Source: Clostridiaceae bacterium
Lineage (GTDB): Bacteria; Bacillota; Clostridia; Peptostreptococcales; Peptostreptococcaceae
DNA: 23,871 bases
NCBI GenBank assembly: GCA_902362365.1
Contig: CABIVQ010000046.1
Coordinates: 1 to 23,871, forward strand
Reading direction: 5' to 3'
Numbering within the stretch: position 1 is the stretch's first letter; each line of letters starts with the position of its first letter. Positions 1 to 8,260 of this stretch are shown one piece after another. The notes beneath the pieces were generated by a model. It was not told the DNA's origin, did no database searches, and saw only the letters and a list, made by a program, of their open reading frames with translations. The translations under genes were made by a program, and so were the position numbers.

Positions 1-45
1 TTTATAAGGTAAGTGCGTCTAAAAATAAAATGGAAAAAATTTCAA

Positions 46-85
46 CCCTCATAATAATTGAGCGTTAGCTCTAAAATCATGAGGG
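46..85 (+). terminator. Terminator-like hairpin of an upstream gene
   Basis: An outer stem ccctcat (46-52) pairs with atgaggg (79-85), and an inner stem gagc (60-63) pairs with gctc (68-71) around gtta. The following tcatttt is only a weak U-tract. It probably ends a gene lying left of the window. Bases 1-45 hold no recognisable gene, though they could be the 3' end of one. Confidence 0.45.
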
Positions 86-115
86 TCATTTTGTAAAGTA
101 TTAAATTTTACATTA

Positions 116-148
116 ATGCAACACTAGAAACCTGTGGGTACCTTTTTT
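116..148 (+). repeat. Terminator-like repeat element, copy 1
   Basis: The 14-mer ATGCAACACTAGAA (116-129) recurs exactly, on the other strand, at 23764-23777. In both copies it is followed by ACC, a 4-5 nt loop, GGT, three more bases ending in C and a T-run, so it resembles a short terminator. A 14-mer match alone could be chance in AT-rich DNA; the shared downstream layout makes it more credible. Nature unknown. Confidence 0.35.
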
Positions 149-190
149 GGCTAAATAGCAATGAATATAGGTGACGAAATTTGTATTTTA

Positions 191-220
191 TTGACTATTT
201 AAATTAACATATGGTATTAT
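191..220 (+). promoter_or_regulatory. Sigma-A-type promoter for the PDZ/radical SAM-der-plsY-gpsA operon
   Basis: TTGACT (191-196), an 18-nt spacer and TATTAT (215-220) fit a vegetative promoter. It lies about 40 nt upstream of the first start codon, and no other promoter is evident before gpsA ends. Confidence 0.6.
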
Positions 221-258
221 AAAATGATGTATTTATAAAGAAAAGTGGTGATTACAAG

Positions 259-1587
259 ATGGAAGTAAATGTAAAGAAAAGTAATAATGTTATAAGTAAA
301 GTATACAAAGGAAGTATAGCTGATGAAATTGGTATTGAAGTTGGAGACTTACTTATAAGCATAAATGAGCAAGAAATACATGATATAATAGAATATAAAT
401 TCTTAATGAGTGATGAATATATAGAATTAGAAATACAAAAGATAAATGGTCAAATTTATATTTATGAAATAGAAAAAGAGTATGATGATGACTTAGGGAT
501 TGAATTTACGAATCCAATTATTGATAAAGCTAAGAGTTGCAGAAATAAATGTGTATTCTGCTTTATAGATCAGCTTCCAAAAGGTATGAGAGAAACTCTT
601 TACTTTAAAGATGATGATTCAAGACTTTCATTCTTACAAGGTAACTTTGTAACTCTAACAAATATGAGTGAAGAAGATATAAATAATATAATTAAATATA
701 GAATAAGCCCTATAAATATTTCTGTACATACAACTAATCCAGAATTAAGACAGAAAATGATAAAGAACAAGTTTGCAGGTAAATTATATGAGATAATGAA
801 GAGGCTTGCTGAGGCAGGAATACAGATGAACTGTCAAATAGTTTTATGTCCTGGATATAATGATAAAGAAGAATTAACAAGAACTATTTCTGATTTAGAA
901 ACTTTATATCCTTACGTAAATAGTGCTGCAATAGTACCTGTAGGTATAACTAAGCATAGAGGTCACCTTCCAGACTTAGAGATATTTAATGAAAAGACTG
1001 CAGGGGAGACTATTGATCAGATTCATGAATTACAAAGGTATTATTTGGATAAAATAGGAACAAGGTTTGCCTTTTTATCAGATGAATTTTACATAATTGC
1101 TAATAGAGAATTATTAAAATACGATGAGTACGAAGGATTTATTCAGTTTGAAAATGGTGTAGGTATGATAAGTAAGCTAGAAAGAGAAATTCAAGATTAT
1201 TTAGCAGAAATACCACAAGATCAAATTACTAGAAAGAAAAAAGTTTCTATCGCAACAGGTCATTCTGCATATGAATTTATAAAAGATATGGCAGAGTTAG
1301 TTATGAATAAATTTAATAATGTAGAAATTAATGTTTATAAAATAATAAATAATTTCTTTGGAGAAACAATAACTGTTGCTGGCCTTATAACTGCAACAGA
1401 TATAATAGATCAGTTAAAAGGAAAAGACTTAGGAGAAACTTTATATATACCAAGAGCAATGCTTAAAGCAGATGAAGAGATATTCCTTGATAATATAACT
1501 TTAGAAGGTATACAAGAACAAATGAATATAGAAGTTATTCCGTGTGAAAACAATGGGAAGGACTTTATAGATAAGATTTTAAAATAA
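259..1587 (+). CDS. PDZ-domain radical SAM-like protein (DUF512 family)
   Basis: This 442-residue protein matches the conserved clostridial family with an N-terminal PDZ-like segment (about residues 5-60, with ADEIGIEVGD and LLISINEQEI), a radical-SAM-type cysteine cluster and a C-terminal DUF512 region. The cluster is Cys94-x3-Cys98-x2-Cys101, followed by FIDQLPKGMR, which suggests a 4Fe-4S site that could bind S-adenosylmethionine. The reaction and substrate are not known for this family. The start at 259 has a GTGGTG-type ribosome binding site about 10 nt upstream. The stop overlaps the ribosome binding site of der, so the two genes are probably co-translated, which hints at a link with ribosome maturation; that link is inference. 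Family assignment is firm, function is open. Confidence 0.9.
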   Translation: MEVNVKKSNNVISKVYKGSIADEIGIEVGDLLISINEQEIHDIIEYKFLMSDEYIELEIQKINGQIYIYEIEKEYDDDLGIEFTNPIIDKAKSCRNKCVFCFIDQLPKGMRETLYFKDDDSRLSFLQGNFVTLTNMSEEDINNIIKYRISPINISVHTTNPELRQKMIKNKFAGKLYEIMKRLAEAGIQMNCQIVLCPGYNDKEELTRTISDLETLYPYVNSAAIVPVGITKHRGHLPDLEIFNEKTAGETIDQIHELQRYYLDKIGTRFAFLSDEFYIIANRELLKYDEYEGFIQFENGVGMISKLEREIQDYLAEIPQDQITRKKKVSIATGHSAYEFIKDMAELVMNKFNNVEINVYKIINNFFGETITVAGLITATDIIDQLKGKDLGETLYIPRAMLKADEEIFLDNITLEGIQEQMNIEVIPCENNGKDFIDKILK

Positions 1588-1601
1588 GGAAGGAGATTAT
1601 T

Positions 1602-2927
1602 ATGAGTGATAATAGACCGATAGTTGCAGTAGTTGGTAGACCAAACGTTGGTAAATCAACACTGTTTAATAAATTAGCAGGAAAAAGAATATCTATAGTA
1701 GAAGATACTCCAGGAGTAACGAGAGATAGAATATTCACAGAGGTAGAGTGGTTAAATACATACTTTACATTAGTAGATACAGGAGGTATAGAGCCAGACA
1801 ATGGAGATGTAATATTATCTCAAATGAGAAATCAAGCAATGCTTGCAATGGATATGGCTCATGTTATTCTTTTTGTAGTTGATGGAAAGTCAGGAATAAC
1901 AGCTGCTGATAAAGAAGTAGCTACAATGCTTAGAAAAACTAAGAAACCAGTTATCTTAGTTGTTAACAAAATAGATAGTCAAAAACAATTTGATAATGTA
2001 TATGATTTCTATGAATTAGGACTTGGAAACCTACATGCAATATCAAGTGCCAATGGAATGGGACTTGGTGATTTATTAGATGAAGTAGTTGAGAATTTCC
2101 CTAAAGGATTAAATACTGAGTATAGCGAAGATATAATAAGAGTAGCTATAACTGGTAAGCCTAATGCAGGAAAGAGTTCTATATTAAATAACATATTAGG
2201 TGAAGAGAGAGTTATAGTAAGTCCGATAGCTGGAACTACTAGAGATGCTGTAGATACATATTTCGAAAAAGATGGGCAACAATTCCTTCTTATAGATACA
2301 GCAGGTTTAAGAAGAAAAAGCAAAATATATGAAACTGTAGAAAAGTATAGTGTAATAAGATCTATGAGTGCAGTAGATAGAGCTGACGTAGTATTAATAG
2401 TAATAGATGCACAAGAAGGAATTACTGAGCAAGATACAAAGGTTGCAGGTATAGCTCATGATGAAGGTAAGGCATGTATATTTGTAGTTAACAAATGGGA
2501 TTTAATAGAAAAAGATAATAAAACCTTAGGTAACTACACAAAAGAAATAAAAGAAAAATTCCCATTCATGATGTATGCACCAGTACTATTTGTTTCTGCT
2601 AAAACTAATCAAAGAATGAACAAAATTTTAGAAACAGTGGAATATGTAGCAAGTGAACATGCTAAGAGAATATCTACTTCAGCATTAAATGATGTTATCG
2701 GTGAGGCAGTAATGTTAAATCAACCACCATCAGATAAAGGTAAGAGATTAAAAATTTACTATGCTTCTCAAACGGATATAAAACCACCTAAAATTACATT
2801 ATTTATAAATGATAAACAACTTACTCACTTCTCATACCAAAGGTATCTTGAAAATAAAATAAGAGAGAACTTTGGATTTGAAGGAACTTCTGTTAGATTT
2901 GAATATAGAGAGAAGAACAGAAGATAA
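1602..2927 (+). CDS. der: Ribosome-assembly GTPase Der (EngA)
   Basis: Der is an essential tandem GTPase needed for late 50S ribosomal subunit assembly in the cytoplasm. The 441-residue protein has the expected two G domains and a C-terminal KH-like domain. Domain 1 shows GRPNVGKS (12-19), DTGG (59-62) and NKID (122-125). Domain 2 shows GKPNAGKS (185-192), DTAG (about 232-235) and NKWD (297-300). The KH-like part covers about 355-441. AAGGAAGGAG lies six nt before ATG 1602, overlapping the stop of the upstream gene. It is followed 21 nt later by plsY, the same neighbourhood (der, gpsA, spoIVA) found in other spore-formers. Length and motifs are complete. Confidence 0.98.
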   Translation: MSDNRPIVAVVGRPNVGKSTLFNKLAGKRISIVEDTPGVTRDRIFTEVEWLNTYFTLVDTGGIEPDNGDVILSQMRNQAMLAMDMAHVILFVVDGKSGITAADKEVATMLRKTKKPVILVVNKIDSQKQFDNVYDFYELGLGNLHAISSANGMGLGDLLDEVVENFPKGLNTEYSEDIIRVAITGKPNAGKSSILNNILGEERVIVSPIAGTTRDAVDTYFEKDGQQFLLIDTAGLRRKSKIYETVEKYSVIRSMSAVDRADVVLIVIDAQEGITEQDTKVAGIAHDEGKACIFVVNKWDLIEKDNKTLGNYTKEIKEKFPFMMYAPVLFVSAKTNQRMNKILETVEYVASEHAKRISTSALNDVIGEAVMLNQPPSDKGKRLKIYYASQTDIKPPKITLFINDKQLTHFSYQRYLENKIRENFGFEGTSVRFEYREKNRR

Positions 2928-2948
2928 TAATTTTTCCAGGGGGTAAAT

Positions 2949-3557
2949 ATGATTAGCTATATTATTTTAATTATAATTGCTTATCTTTTAGGTAATATAT
3001 CAACATCTACTATAGTAGCAAAAAGAATGTATAATGTTGATATAAGAACTCAAGGTTCTGGAAATCCAGGGTCTACAAATGTACTAAGAACGCTTGGAAA
3101 AAAAGCAGGAGCGATAACTTTTGCAGGCGATTTACTAAAAGGATTAGTAGCAGTATTAATAGCTAGAATGATATCTAGATTTACAGGTGTAGATGAAACT
3201 ACAGCTGCATATTTAGCAGTAGTAGCAGTAGTAGCAGGTCATAACTGGCCAGTATTCTTAGGATTTAAAGGTGGAAAAGGAGTAGCAACATCATTAGGTG
3301 CTATGATAGGTATGAATCCAATTATTGCATTAACTTGTTTTGGTATATTCTTAGTTATAGTTTTTATTACTAAGTATGTATCATTAGGTTCAGTTGTTGG
3401 GATTGCATCATCTCCTTTATTTATGATAGCTACAAGCAATAAAAAAGGAATTTTAGTTACATTATTTCTAACAGCATCAGCAATATACACTCATAGAGAA
3501 AATATAAAAAGACTGTTAAATGGAACTGAAAGAAAAATTGGTCAAAAAAACAAATAA
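2949..3557 (+). CDS. plsY: Acyl-phosphate:glycerol-3-phosphate acyltransferase PlsY
   Basis: PlsY transfers an acyl group from acyl-phosphate to the 1-position of glycerol-3-phosphate, the first committed step of phospholipid synthesis, and sits in the cytoplasmic membrane. The 202-residue protein shows the family's conserved loops: GSGNPGSTN (36-44), GHNWPVF (97-103) and FKGGKGVATSLG (106-117). About five hydrophobic spans are visible (roughly 2-20, 53-72, 84-104, 117-140, 142-175). GGGGG (near 2940) is its ribosome binding site. Next to it lies gpsA, which makes its substrate sn-glycerol-3-phosphate, so the two form a functional pair within one operon. Confidence 0.97.
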   Translation: MISYIILIIIAYLLGNISTSTIVAKRMYNVDIRTQGSGNPGSTNVLRTLGKKAGAITFAGDLLKGLVAVLIARMISRFTGVDETTAAYLAVVAVVAGHNWPVFLGFKGGKGVATSLGAMIGMNPIIALTCFGIFLVIVFITKYVSLGSVVGIASSPLFMIATSNKKGILVTLFLTASAIYTHRENIKRLLNGTERKIGQKNK

Positions 3558-3584
3558 ATTAAGTGTATCCTAGGTGGTGTTTTT

Positions 3585-4607
3585 ATGAAAAAAATATGTG
3601 TATTAGGAGCTGGAAGTTGGGGAAGTGCATTAGCTTTGAGCCTTGCGAAAAAAGGTTATAATGTGATGATGTGGACTTTAAGCCAAGGACAAGCAGATAA
3701 AATAAATACAACAAAAGAAAATATAGATTATTTACCAGGAGTATTATTTCCAAATAATATAAAACTAACTACAAATATAGAAGAAGCTGTTAGTGATAGT
3801 AGACTAATAATATTAGCAGTACCATCGCAGGCTATAAGAAGTGTTTGCAAACAAATAAAAGAATTTGTTAAACCTAATCAAATACTAGTAGATGTAGCGA
3901 AAGGACTAGAAAAAGGAACTGGATTTAGGCTTTCACAAGTTTGTGAGGAAGAATTACCAGATAATCCTTATGTAGCTTTATCAGGTCCATCTCATGCAGA
4001 AGAGGTTGCTAAAGATATACCGACAACATTAGTTGTAGCATCAGAAAACTTAGAAATTGCTCAAGAAGTGCAAGATATATTTATGAGCCCTAAGCTTAGA
4101 GTTTATACAAATCCTGATCTAACAGGAGTTGAGCTTGGAGGTGCACTTAAAAATATAATTGCATTTGGAGCAGGTATATGTGATGGATTAGGTTATGGTG
4201 ATAATACAAAGGCGGCTCTTATGACTAGAGGAATAAGAGAAATTGCAAGACTAGGGACAGCTTTGGGTGCTGACGTTAATACATTCTCTGGGCTTTCAGG
4301 TATAGGTGATTTAATTGTTACTTGTACAAGTATGCATAGTAGAAATAGAAGAGCAGGTATTTTAATAGGTCAAGGCAAAAGTCTTGATGAAACTTTAAAA
4401 GAAGTTAAAATGGTAGTTGAAGGAATAACAGCTATAGAAGTTGCTTATGAAGTTTCTAAAAAGATGAATATAGAGATGCCTATAACTAGCGCTATATACT
4501 CAGTATTACATGAGGGTAAAAATGCAAATGAAGTTGTAGTTAATCTTATGATGAGAAGTAAAAAGCATGAAATAGAAGAAATAGTAGATGAAAAGCTAGG
4601 ATTTTAA
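3585..4607 (+). CDS. gpsA: Glycerol-3-phosphate dehydrogenase [NAD(P)+]
   Basis: GpsA reduces dihydroxyacetone phosphate to sn-glycerol-3-phosphate with NAD(P)H for phospholipid synthesis. The 340-residue protein has an N-terminal Rossmann fold with LGAGSWGSALA (7-17), the conserved VAKGLEK with Lys106, SGPSHAEE (133-140), and GGALKN containing the catalytic-type Lys189, followed by the DNTKAALMTRG helix (206-216). The ribosome binding site AGGTGGTG lies about 6 nt before ATG 3585. It closes the operon that starts at 259. Its TAA stop is inside the loop and stem of the following terminator, so there is essentially no 3' untranslated spacer. Length and motifs are normal for the family. Confidence 0.98.
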   Translation: MKKICVLGAGSWGSALALSLAKKGYNVMMWTLSQGQADKINTTKENIDYLPGVLFPNNIKLTTNIEEAVSDSRLIILAVPSQAIRSVCKQIKEFVKPNQILVDVAKGLEKGTGFRLSQVCEEELPDNPYVALSGPSHAEEVAKDIPTTLVVASENLEIAQEVQDIFMSPKLRVYTNPDLTGVELGGALKNIIAFGAGICDGLGYGDNTKAALMTRGIREIARLGTALGADVNTFSGLSGIGDLIVTCTSMHSRNRRAGILIGQGKSLDETLKEVKMVVEGITAIEVAYEVSKKMNIEMPITSAIYSVLHEGKNANEVVVNLMMRSKKHEIEEIVDEKLGF

Positions 4608-4621
4608 TCCTAGTTTTTTTA
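4596..4621 (+). terminator. Rho-independent terminator overlapping the gpsA stop
   Basis: ctaggatt (4596-4603) pairs with aatcctag (4606-4613), followed by seven T residues (4614-4620). The gpsA TAA (4605-4607) lies in the tip of the hairpin, whose innermost pairs must open to form a loop. The A-run before the left arm could make it work on the minus strand as well. Confidence 0.85.
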
Positions 4622-4738
4622 TATCTAGGAAAATATAATAAATAGATATGTGATAAAAGGAGGCTAGTATATAAGCCATTCTATGATGGATTTATTTGCT
4701 TATATTATGTTTTAATAAAAGTAAAATATTTATTTTTG

Positions 4739-4767
4739 GTATATTAACTTTTACCTCAAAATATAAT
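4739..4767 (+). promoter_or_regulatory. SigE-like sporulation promoter of spoIVA
   Basis: GTATATT (4739-4745), 14 nt, then AATATAAT (4760-4767) fits the SigE consensus (KMATATT, 13-15 nt, CATACAMT) at 6 of 7 and 6 of 8 positions. It would start transcription about 27 nt before the start codon, leaving room for the AGGAGGGG ribosome binding site. In other spore-formers spoIVA is controlled by SigE. AT-richness makes chance matches possible. Confidence 0.45.
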
Positions 4768-4800
4768 TTATTAAGAAATTATATGCAGGAGGGGAAATAG

Positions 4801-6273
4801 ATGAATAACATATACGAAGACATAGCAAAAAGAACTCAAGGTGACATTTATATAGGTGTGGTAGGTCCAGTAAGAACAGGTAAATCTACATTTATAAGAA
4901 AATTTATGGAAAAACTTGTGTTACCTAATATAGACAATGAGTTCAAAAGAGAGAGAACTCAAGATGAGATACCACAAAGTGGATCTGGTAAAACAATAAT
5001 GACAGTTGAACCAAAATTTGTTCCAGCAGATGGTGTTGAAATAAAGATAAAGGATAATGTATCTTTAAAAGTCAGAATGGTTGACTGCGTAGGGTACATA
5101 GTTGAAGGGGCTCTTGGCCATGAAGAAGATGGAAAACAAAGATTAGTATCTACACCATGGTCACAAGAAGCTATGACATTTGAAAAAGCTGCAGAAATAG
5201 GAACTAAAAAAGTTATAAGAGACCATTCAACAATAGGTATTGTAGTTATAACTGATGGATCTGTAACTGGAATGGATAGAAATAGTTATGTTGTGCCAGA
5301 AGAAAGAGTAATAAATGAATTAAAATCACTTAAAAAGCCATTTGTAGTTATATTAAATACAATAAATCCAAATAGTGAAGAAACTGAACTACTTAGAGCT
5401 GAATTAGAAGAAAAATATGAAGTACCTATAGTTCCTGTGAATGTTGTAGATATGGAAGAGGAAGATATTGAAAACGTAATGGAAACAGTATTATATGATT
5501 TCCCATTAACAGAAATAAGAATAAACTTACCACAATGGGTGGAAGGCTTAGAAATGAATCATTGGATTAAAAATAATATTATATTTACATTAAAACAAAG
5601 TATAGCAGAAATAGGTAAAATAAGGGATGTTAATAAGATTGTAGAAGGTTTCTCAGATTTAGACTTTTTACAAGATACAGAGGTTGATAATGTAGAATTA
5701 GGTGAAGGTGTAATTACTATAGATTTAAGTACAAAACAAGAATTATTCTACAACATACTAGAAGAAAAGAGTGGATTTAAAATTGATGGAGACTATCAAT
5801 TATTAAACCTAGTAACAAGATTATCTAAGGTGAAAAATGAGTATGATAAGATAGAAAGTGCTTTATATGATGCTAAGACAAAAGGTTATGGTGTAGTAGC
5901 ACCATCACTAGACGAGTTAAGCCTAGAGGAACCTGAAATAATTAAACAAGGAAAACAATATGGTGTGAAATTAAGAGCAAATGCACCATCTCTTCATATA
6001 ATAAAAGCGGACATATCTACGGAAGTTTCACCTATAGTAGGAAATCAAAATCAAGGTGAAGAAATGGTTAAATATTTATTAGATGAATTTGAACAAAATC
6101 CAAGTGAAATTTGGGAATCTAATATGTTTGGTAAATCATTGAATGATTTAGTTAAAGAACAATTACAAAGTAAATTATATACAATGCCTGAAGAAATAAG
6201 AGTTAAGATTCAAAAAACTCTACAAAAAATAATAAATGAAGGAAGTATGAATATAATTACTATTTTATTATAA
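4801..6273 (+). CDS. spoIVA: Stage IV sporulation protein A, spore coat morphogenetic ATPase
   Basis: SpoIVA hydrolyses ATP to polymerise on the surface of the developing forespore and forms the platform on which the coat assembles. The 490-residue length is close to that of other SpoIVA proteins. The N-terminal TRAFAC-type nucleotide domain shows a Walker A GPVRTGKST (22-30), a switch-like QSGSGKTIMT (59-68) and a Walker B MVDCVGYIV with Asp95. The middle and C-terminal domains (about 240-490) are those used for polymerisation and anchoring. The ribosome binding site AGGAGGGG is strong. It stands alone between a terminator upstream and one downstream, consistent with its own sporulation-specific transcription. 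It is good evidence that the host forms endospores. Confidence 0.98.
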   Translation: MNNIYEDIAKRTQGDIYIGVVGPVRTGKSTFIRKFMEKLVLPNIDNEFKRERTQDEIPQSGSGKTIMTVEPKFVPADGVEIKIKDNVSLKVRMVDCVGYIVEGALGHEEDGKQRLVSTPWSQEAMTFEKAAEIGTKKVIRDHSTIGIVVITDGSVTGMDRNSYVVPEERVINELKSLKKPFVVILNTINPNSEETELLRAELEEKYEVPIVPVNVVDMEEEDIENVMETVLYDFPLTEIRINLPQWVEGLEMNHWIKNNIIFTLKQSIAEIGKIRDVNKIVEGFSDLDFLQDTEVDNVELGEGVITIDLSTKQELFYNILEEKSGFKIDGDYQLLNLVTRLSKVKNEYDKIESALYDAKTKGYGVVAPSLDELSLEEPEIIKQGKQYGVKLRANAPSLHIIKADISTEVSPIVGNQNQGEEMVKYLLDEFEQNPSEIWESNMFGKSLNDLVKEQLQSKLYTMPEEIRVKIQKTLQKIINEGSMNIITILL

Positions 6274-6341
6274 TGATTACATGAATTAATAAGTATATTT
6301 GTCATATTCAAGATATAAAATAATACTTTCTTTATACGTGG

Positions 6342-6375
6342 AAATAGTTCTTAATTTTTTAAGAACTATTTTTAT
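6342..6375 (+). terminator. Terminator after spoIVA
   Basis: A perfect 13-bp stem (6342-6354 with 6359-6371) around a TTTT loop contains the pair atagttctt/aagaactat and is followed by a short T-rich tail. The left flank is not A-rich, so it acts mainly on the + strand. Confidence 0.85.
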
Positions 6376-6384
6376 TTGTGAAAC

Positions 6385-6414
6385 TTGCAGCCAATGAGTG
6401 AGGTATTGTATATA
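6385..6414 (+). promoter_or_regulatory. Possible promoter of the ACT-DUF711 gene pair
   Basis: TTGCAG (6385-6390), 18 nt and TATATA (6409-6414) form a weak sigma-A-like match about 45 nt before the first start codon. A promoter is expected here because a terminator precedes it. Confidence 0.4.
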
Positions 6415-6457
6415 ACTCGATTGAAATGAGAATTTAGAAAATAATAGGGGGAGTATA

Positions 6458-6727
6458 ATGAGGGCAATTATAACTGTAATAGGTAAAGATAAGGTGGGGA
6501 TTGTAGCTGGAATTAGCGCAGAGTTATTAAATCATGACATAAATATTATTGATATTAATCAGACAATAATGGAAGAATTTTTTACTATGATTTTAATGGT
6601 GGACTTGTCGAAATCTAAGAAGTCTTTTGAGGAAATAAAAAAAGGGTTAACCTTAAGAGGTAATAACTTAGGCGTTGACGTTAAAATCCAAAGAGAAGAG
6701 ATCTTTAATTCGATGCATACTTTATAG
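6458..6727 (+). CDS. ACT domain-containing protein (UPF0237 family)
   Basis: The 89-residue protein is a single ACT domain: a strand-loop start [17 protein letters not shown] (3-19), the helix that follows, then [10 protein letters not shown] (28-37) and a third strand around 43-50. ACT domains usually bind amino acids or other small ligands and regulate a partner. The family is a stand-alone form, often called a GcvR-like or UPF0237 protein. AGGGGGA precedes the ATG at 6458. It is followed 11 nt later by the DUF711/PFL gene, a pairing conserved in many bacteria, so it probably senses a ligand for that partner or forms a complex with it (inference). No catalytic residues are apparent. Confidence 0.92.
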   Translation: MRAIITVIGKDKVGIVAGISAELLNHDINIIDINQTIMEEFFTMILMVDLSKSKKSFEEIKKGLTLRGNNLGVDVKIQREEIFNSMHTL

Positions 6728-6738
6728 CAGGGGGAAAA

Positions 6739-8094
6739 ATGAATATAAATAATATATTAGAAACAATAAGAATGATAGAGGAAGAAAAATTAGACATAAG
6801 AACTATTACTATGGGAATATCGTTGATAGATTGCATTGATTCAGATGGAGATAGATGTAGAGAAAAAATATATAACAAGATTGTGAGTTCTGCTAAGGAT
6901 TTAGTAAAGGTAGGAAGGGAGATAGAAAATGAATTTGGAATTCCTATTGTAAATAAAAGAGTATCAGTAACACCAATATCTATAATAGCAGGTGCTACTG
7001 ATGAATATGATTACATAAAGTTTGCACAAACTCTAGATAAAGCAGCTCAAGATTTAGGAATTGATTTCATTGGGGGATTTTCAGCATTAGTACAAAAAGG
7101 ATATACAAAAGGGGATAAAATAGTAATAAAATCTATTCCAAAAGCTTTGGCACTAACTGAAAAAGTATGTGCATCAGTTAACGTAGGTTCAACAAAATGT
7201 GGATTAAATATGGATGCTATAAAAGAAATGGGGACTATAATAAAAGAAACTGCAGAGTTGACTAAAGAATCAAAGGGATTTGGATGTGCTAAATTAGTAG
7301 TATTTTGTAACGCAGTAGAAAATAATCCATTTATGGCAGGTGCATTTCATGGTATAGGTGAAGATGATAAAGTTATTAATGTGGGAGTCAGTGGTCCTGG
7401 TGTAGTGCAAAGGGCTTTAGAAAAGGTAAAAGGTCAACCATTTGATGTAGTAGCAGATACTATAAAGAATACTGCATTTAAGGTCACTCGAATGGGGCAA
7501 CTAGTTGGATATGAAGCATCTAAGAGGCTTGGAGTTCCATTTGGTATAGTTGATTTATCATTAGCTCCAACTCCTGCTGTAGGTGATTCTGTAGCTGATA
7601 TACTAGAAGAAATGGGATTGGAAGCTGTAGGTACTCATGGTACTACGGCTGCCTTAGCATTATTAAATGATGCTGTAAAAAAAGGTGGAGTTATGGCTTG
7701 TTCAAGGGTAGGAGGACTAAGTGGTGCATTTATACCAGTATCTGAAGATGCAGGTATGATAAATGCTGTATTAAGAGAGTCCTTAAATTTAGAAAAATTA
7801 GAGGCTATGACGGCTGTATGCTCTGTTGGACTAGATATGATAGCTGTAAGTGGAGACACATCTTCAGAAACTATAAGTGCAATGATAGCTGATGAGGCTG
7901 CTATAGGCATGATAAATAATAAAACGACAGCAGTTAGGGTAATTCCAGCGCCTGGTTGTAAAGTTGGTGATATGGTTGAATTTGGAGGATTATTAGGAAG
8001 AGCTCCTGTTATGGAAGTTAATAAATATTCTTCTGAATTATTTATAAAAAGAGGTGGAAAAATACCTGCACCAATTCATTCTTTCAAAAACTAA
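6739..8094 (+). CDS. DUF711/PFL family protein (UPF0210)
   Basis: The 451-residue protein belongs to the UPF0210/DUF711 group, sometimes called PFL-family because its fold is related to pyruvate formate-lyase-type barrels. I see no glycyl-radical motif and no radical-SAM cluster, so it should not be taken for a formate-lyase. Conserved-looking stretches include [12 protein letters not shown] (about 78-89), the cysteine-containing [14 protein letters not shown] (about 147-160), [14 protein letters not shown] (about 214-227), [16 protein letters not shown] (about 272-287) and the C-terminal [16 protein letters not shown]. The ribosome binding site CAGGGGG lies 5-6 nt before ATG 6739. Its biochemical role is not established. 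The adjoining ACT protein suggests it is ligand-regulated. Confidence 0.92.
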   Translation: MNINNILETIRMIEEEKLDIRTITMGISLIDCIDSDGDRCREKIYNKIVSSAKDLVKVGREIENEFGIPIVNKRVSVTPISIIAGATDEYDYIKFAQTLDKAAQDLGIDFIGGFSALVQKGYTKGDKIVIKSIPKALALTEKVCASVNVGSTKCGLNMDAIKEMGTIIKETAELTKESKGFGCAKLVVFCNAVENNPFMAGAFHGIGEDDKVINVGVSGPGVVQRALEKVKGQPFDVVADTIKNTAFKVTRMGQLVGYEASKRLGVPFGIVDLSLAPTPAVGDSVADILEEMGLEAVGTHGTTAALALLNDAVKKGGVMACSRVGGLSGAFIPVSEDAGMINAVLRESLNLEKLEAMTAVCSVGLDMIAVSGDTSSETISAMIADEAAIGMINNKTTAVRVIPAPGCKVGDMVEFGGLLGRAPVMEVNKYSSELFIKRGGKIPAPIHSFKN

Positions 8095-8095
8095 C

Positions 8096-8122
8096 AAAAA
8101 GCTCCTTTTAAGAAGCTTTTTA
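8096..8122 (+). terminator. Terminator after the ACT-DUF711 pair
   Basis: aaaaagct (8096-8103) pairs with agcttttt (8114-8121), extended inward by a few pairs with one mismatch; the U-tract is part of the right arm. The A-rich left arm could make it bidirectional. From 8123 to 8260 I see no convincing promoter; the stretch is A/T-rich without a TTGACA-like box. Confidence 0.7.
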
Positions 8123-8260
8123 TAATTAAAAGAAAAATAATATAATTAACTAAGTTTTAAAATGAAAATTTAAACAATAAATATATGCATAAATAAAAGG
8201 AAAATTAGCTCCTGTAGAGAAGTAATATAAAAGGTTTCAATATATATAGGAGGTGAAATC

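Noticed and set aside
4656..4715. AAAGGAGG followed by a possible 10-codon peptide gene (4683-4715) before spoIVA
   Set aside because: The distance from the Shine-Dalgarno-like sequence to the ATG is 19 nt, too long for normal initiation, and the peptide has no recognisable features.
6739..8094. Pyruvate formate-lyase
   Set aside because: The family nickname PFL is misleading: the protein lacks the glycyl-radical loop and the paired active-site cysteines and is much shorter than formate-lyase.
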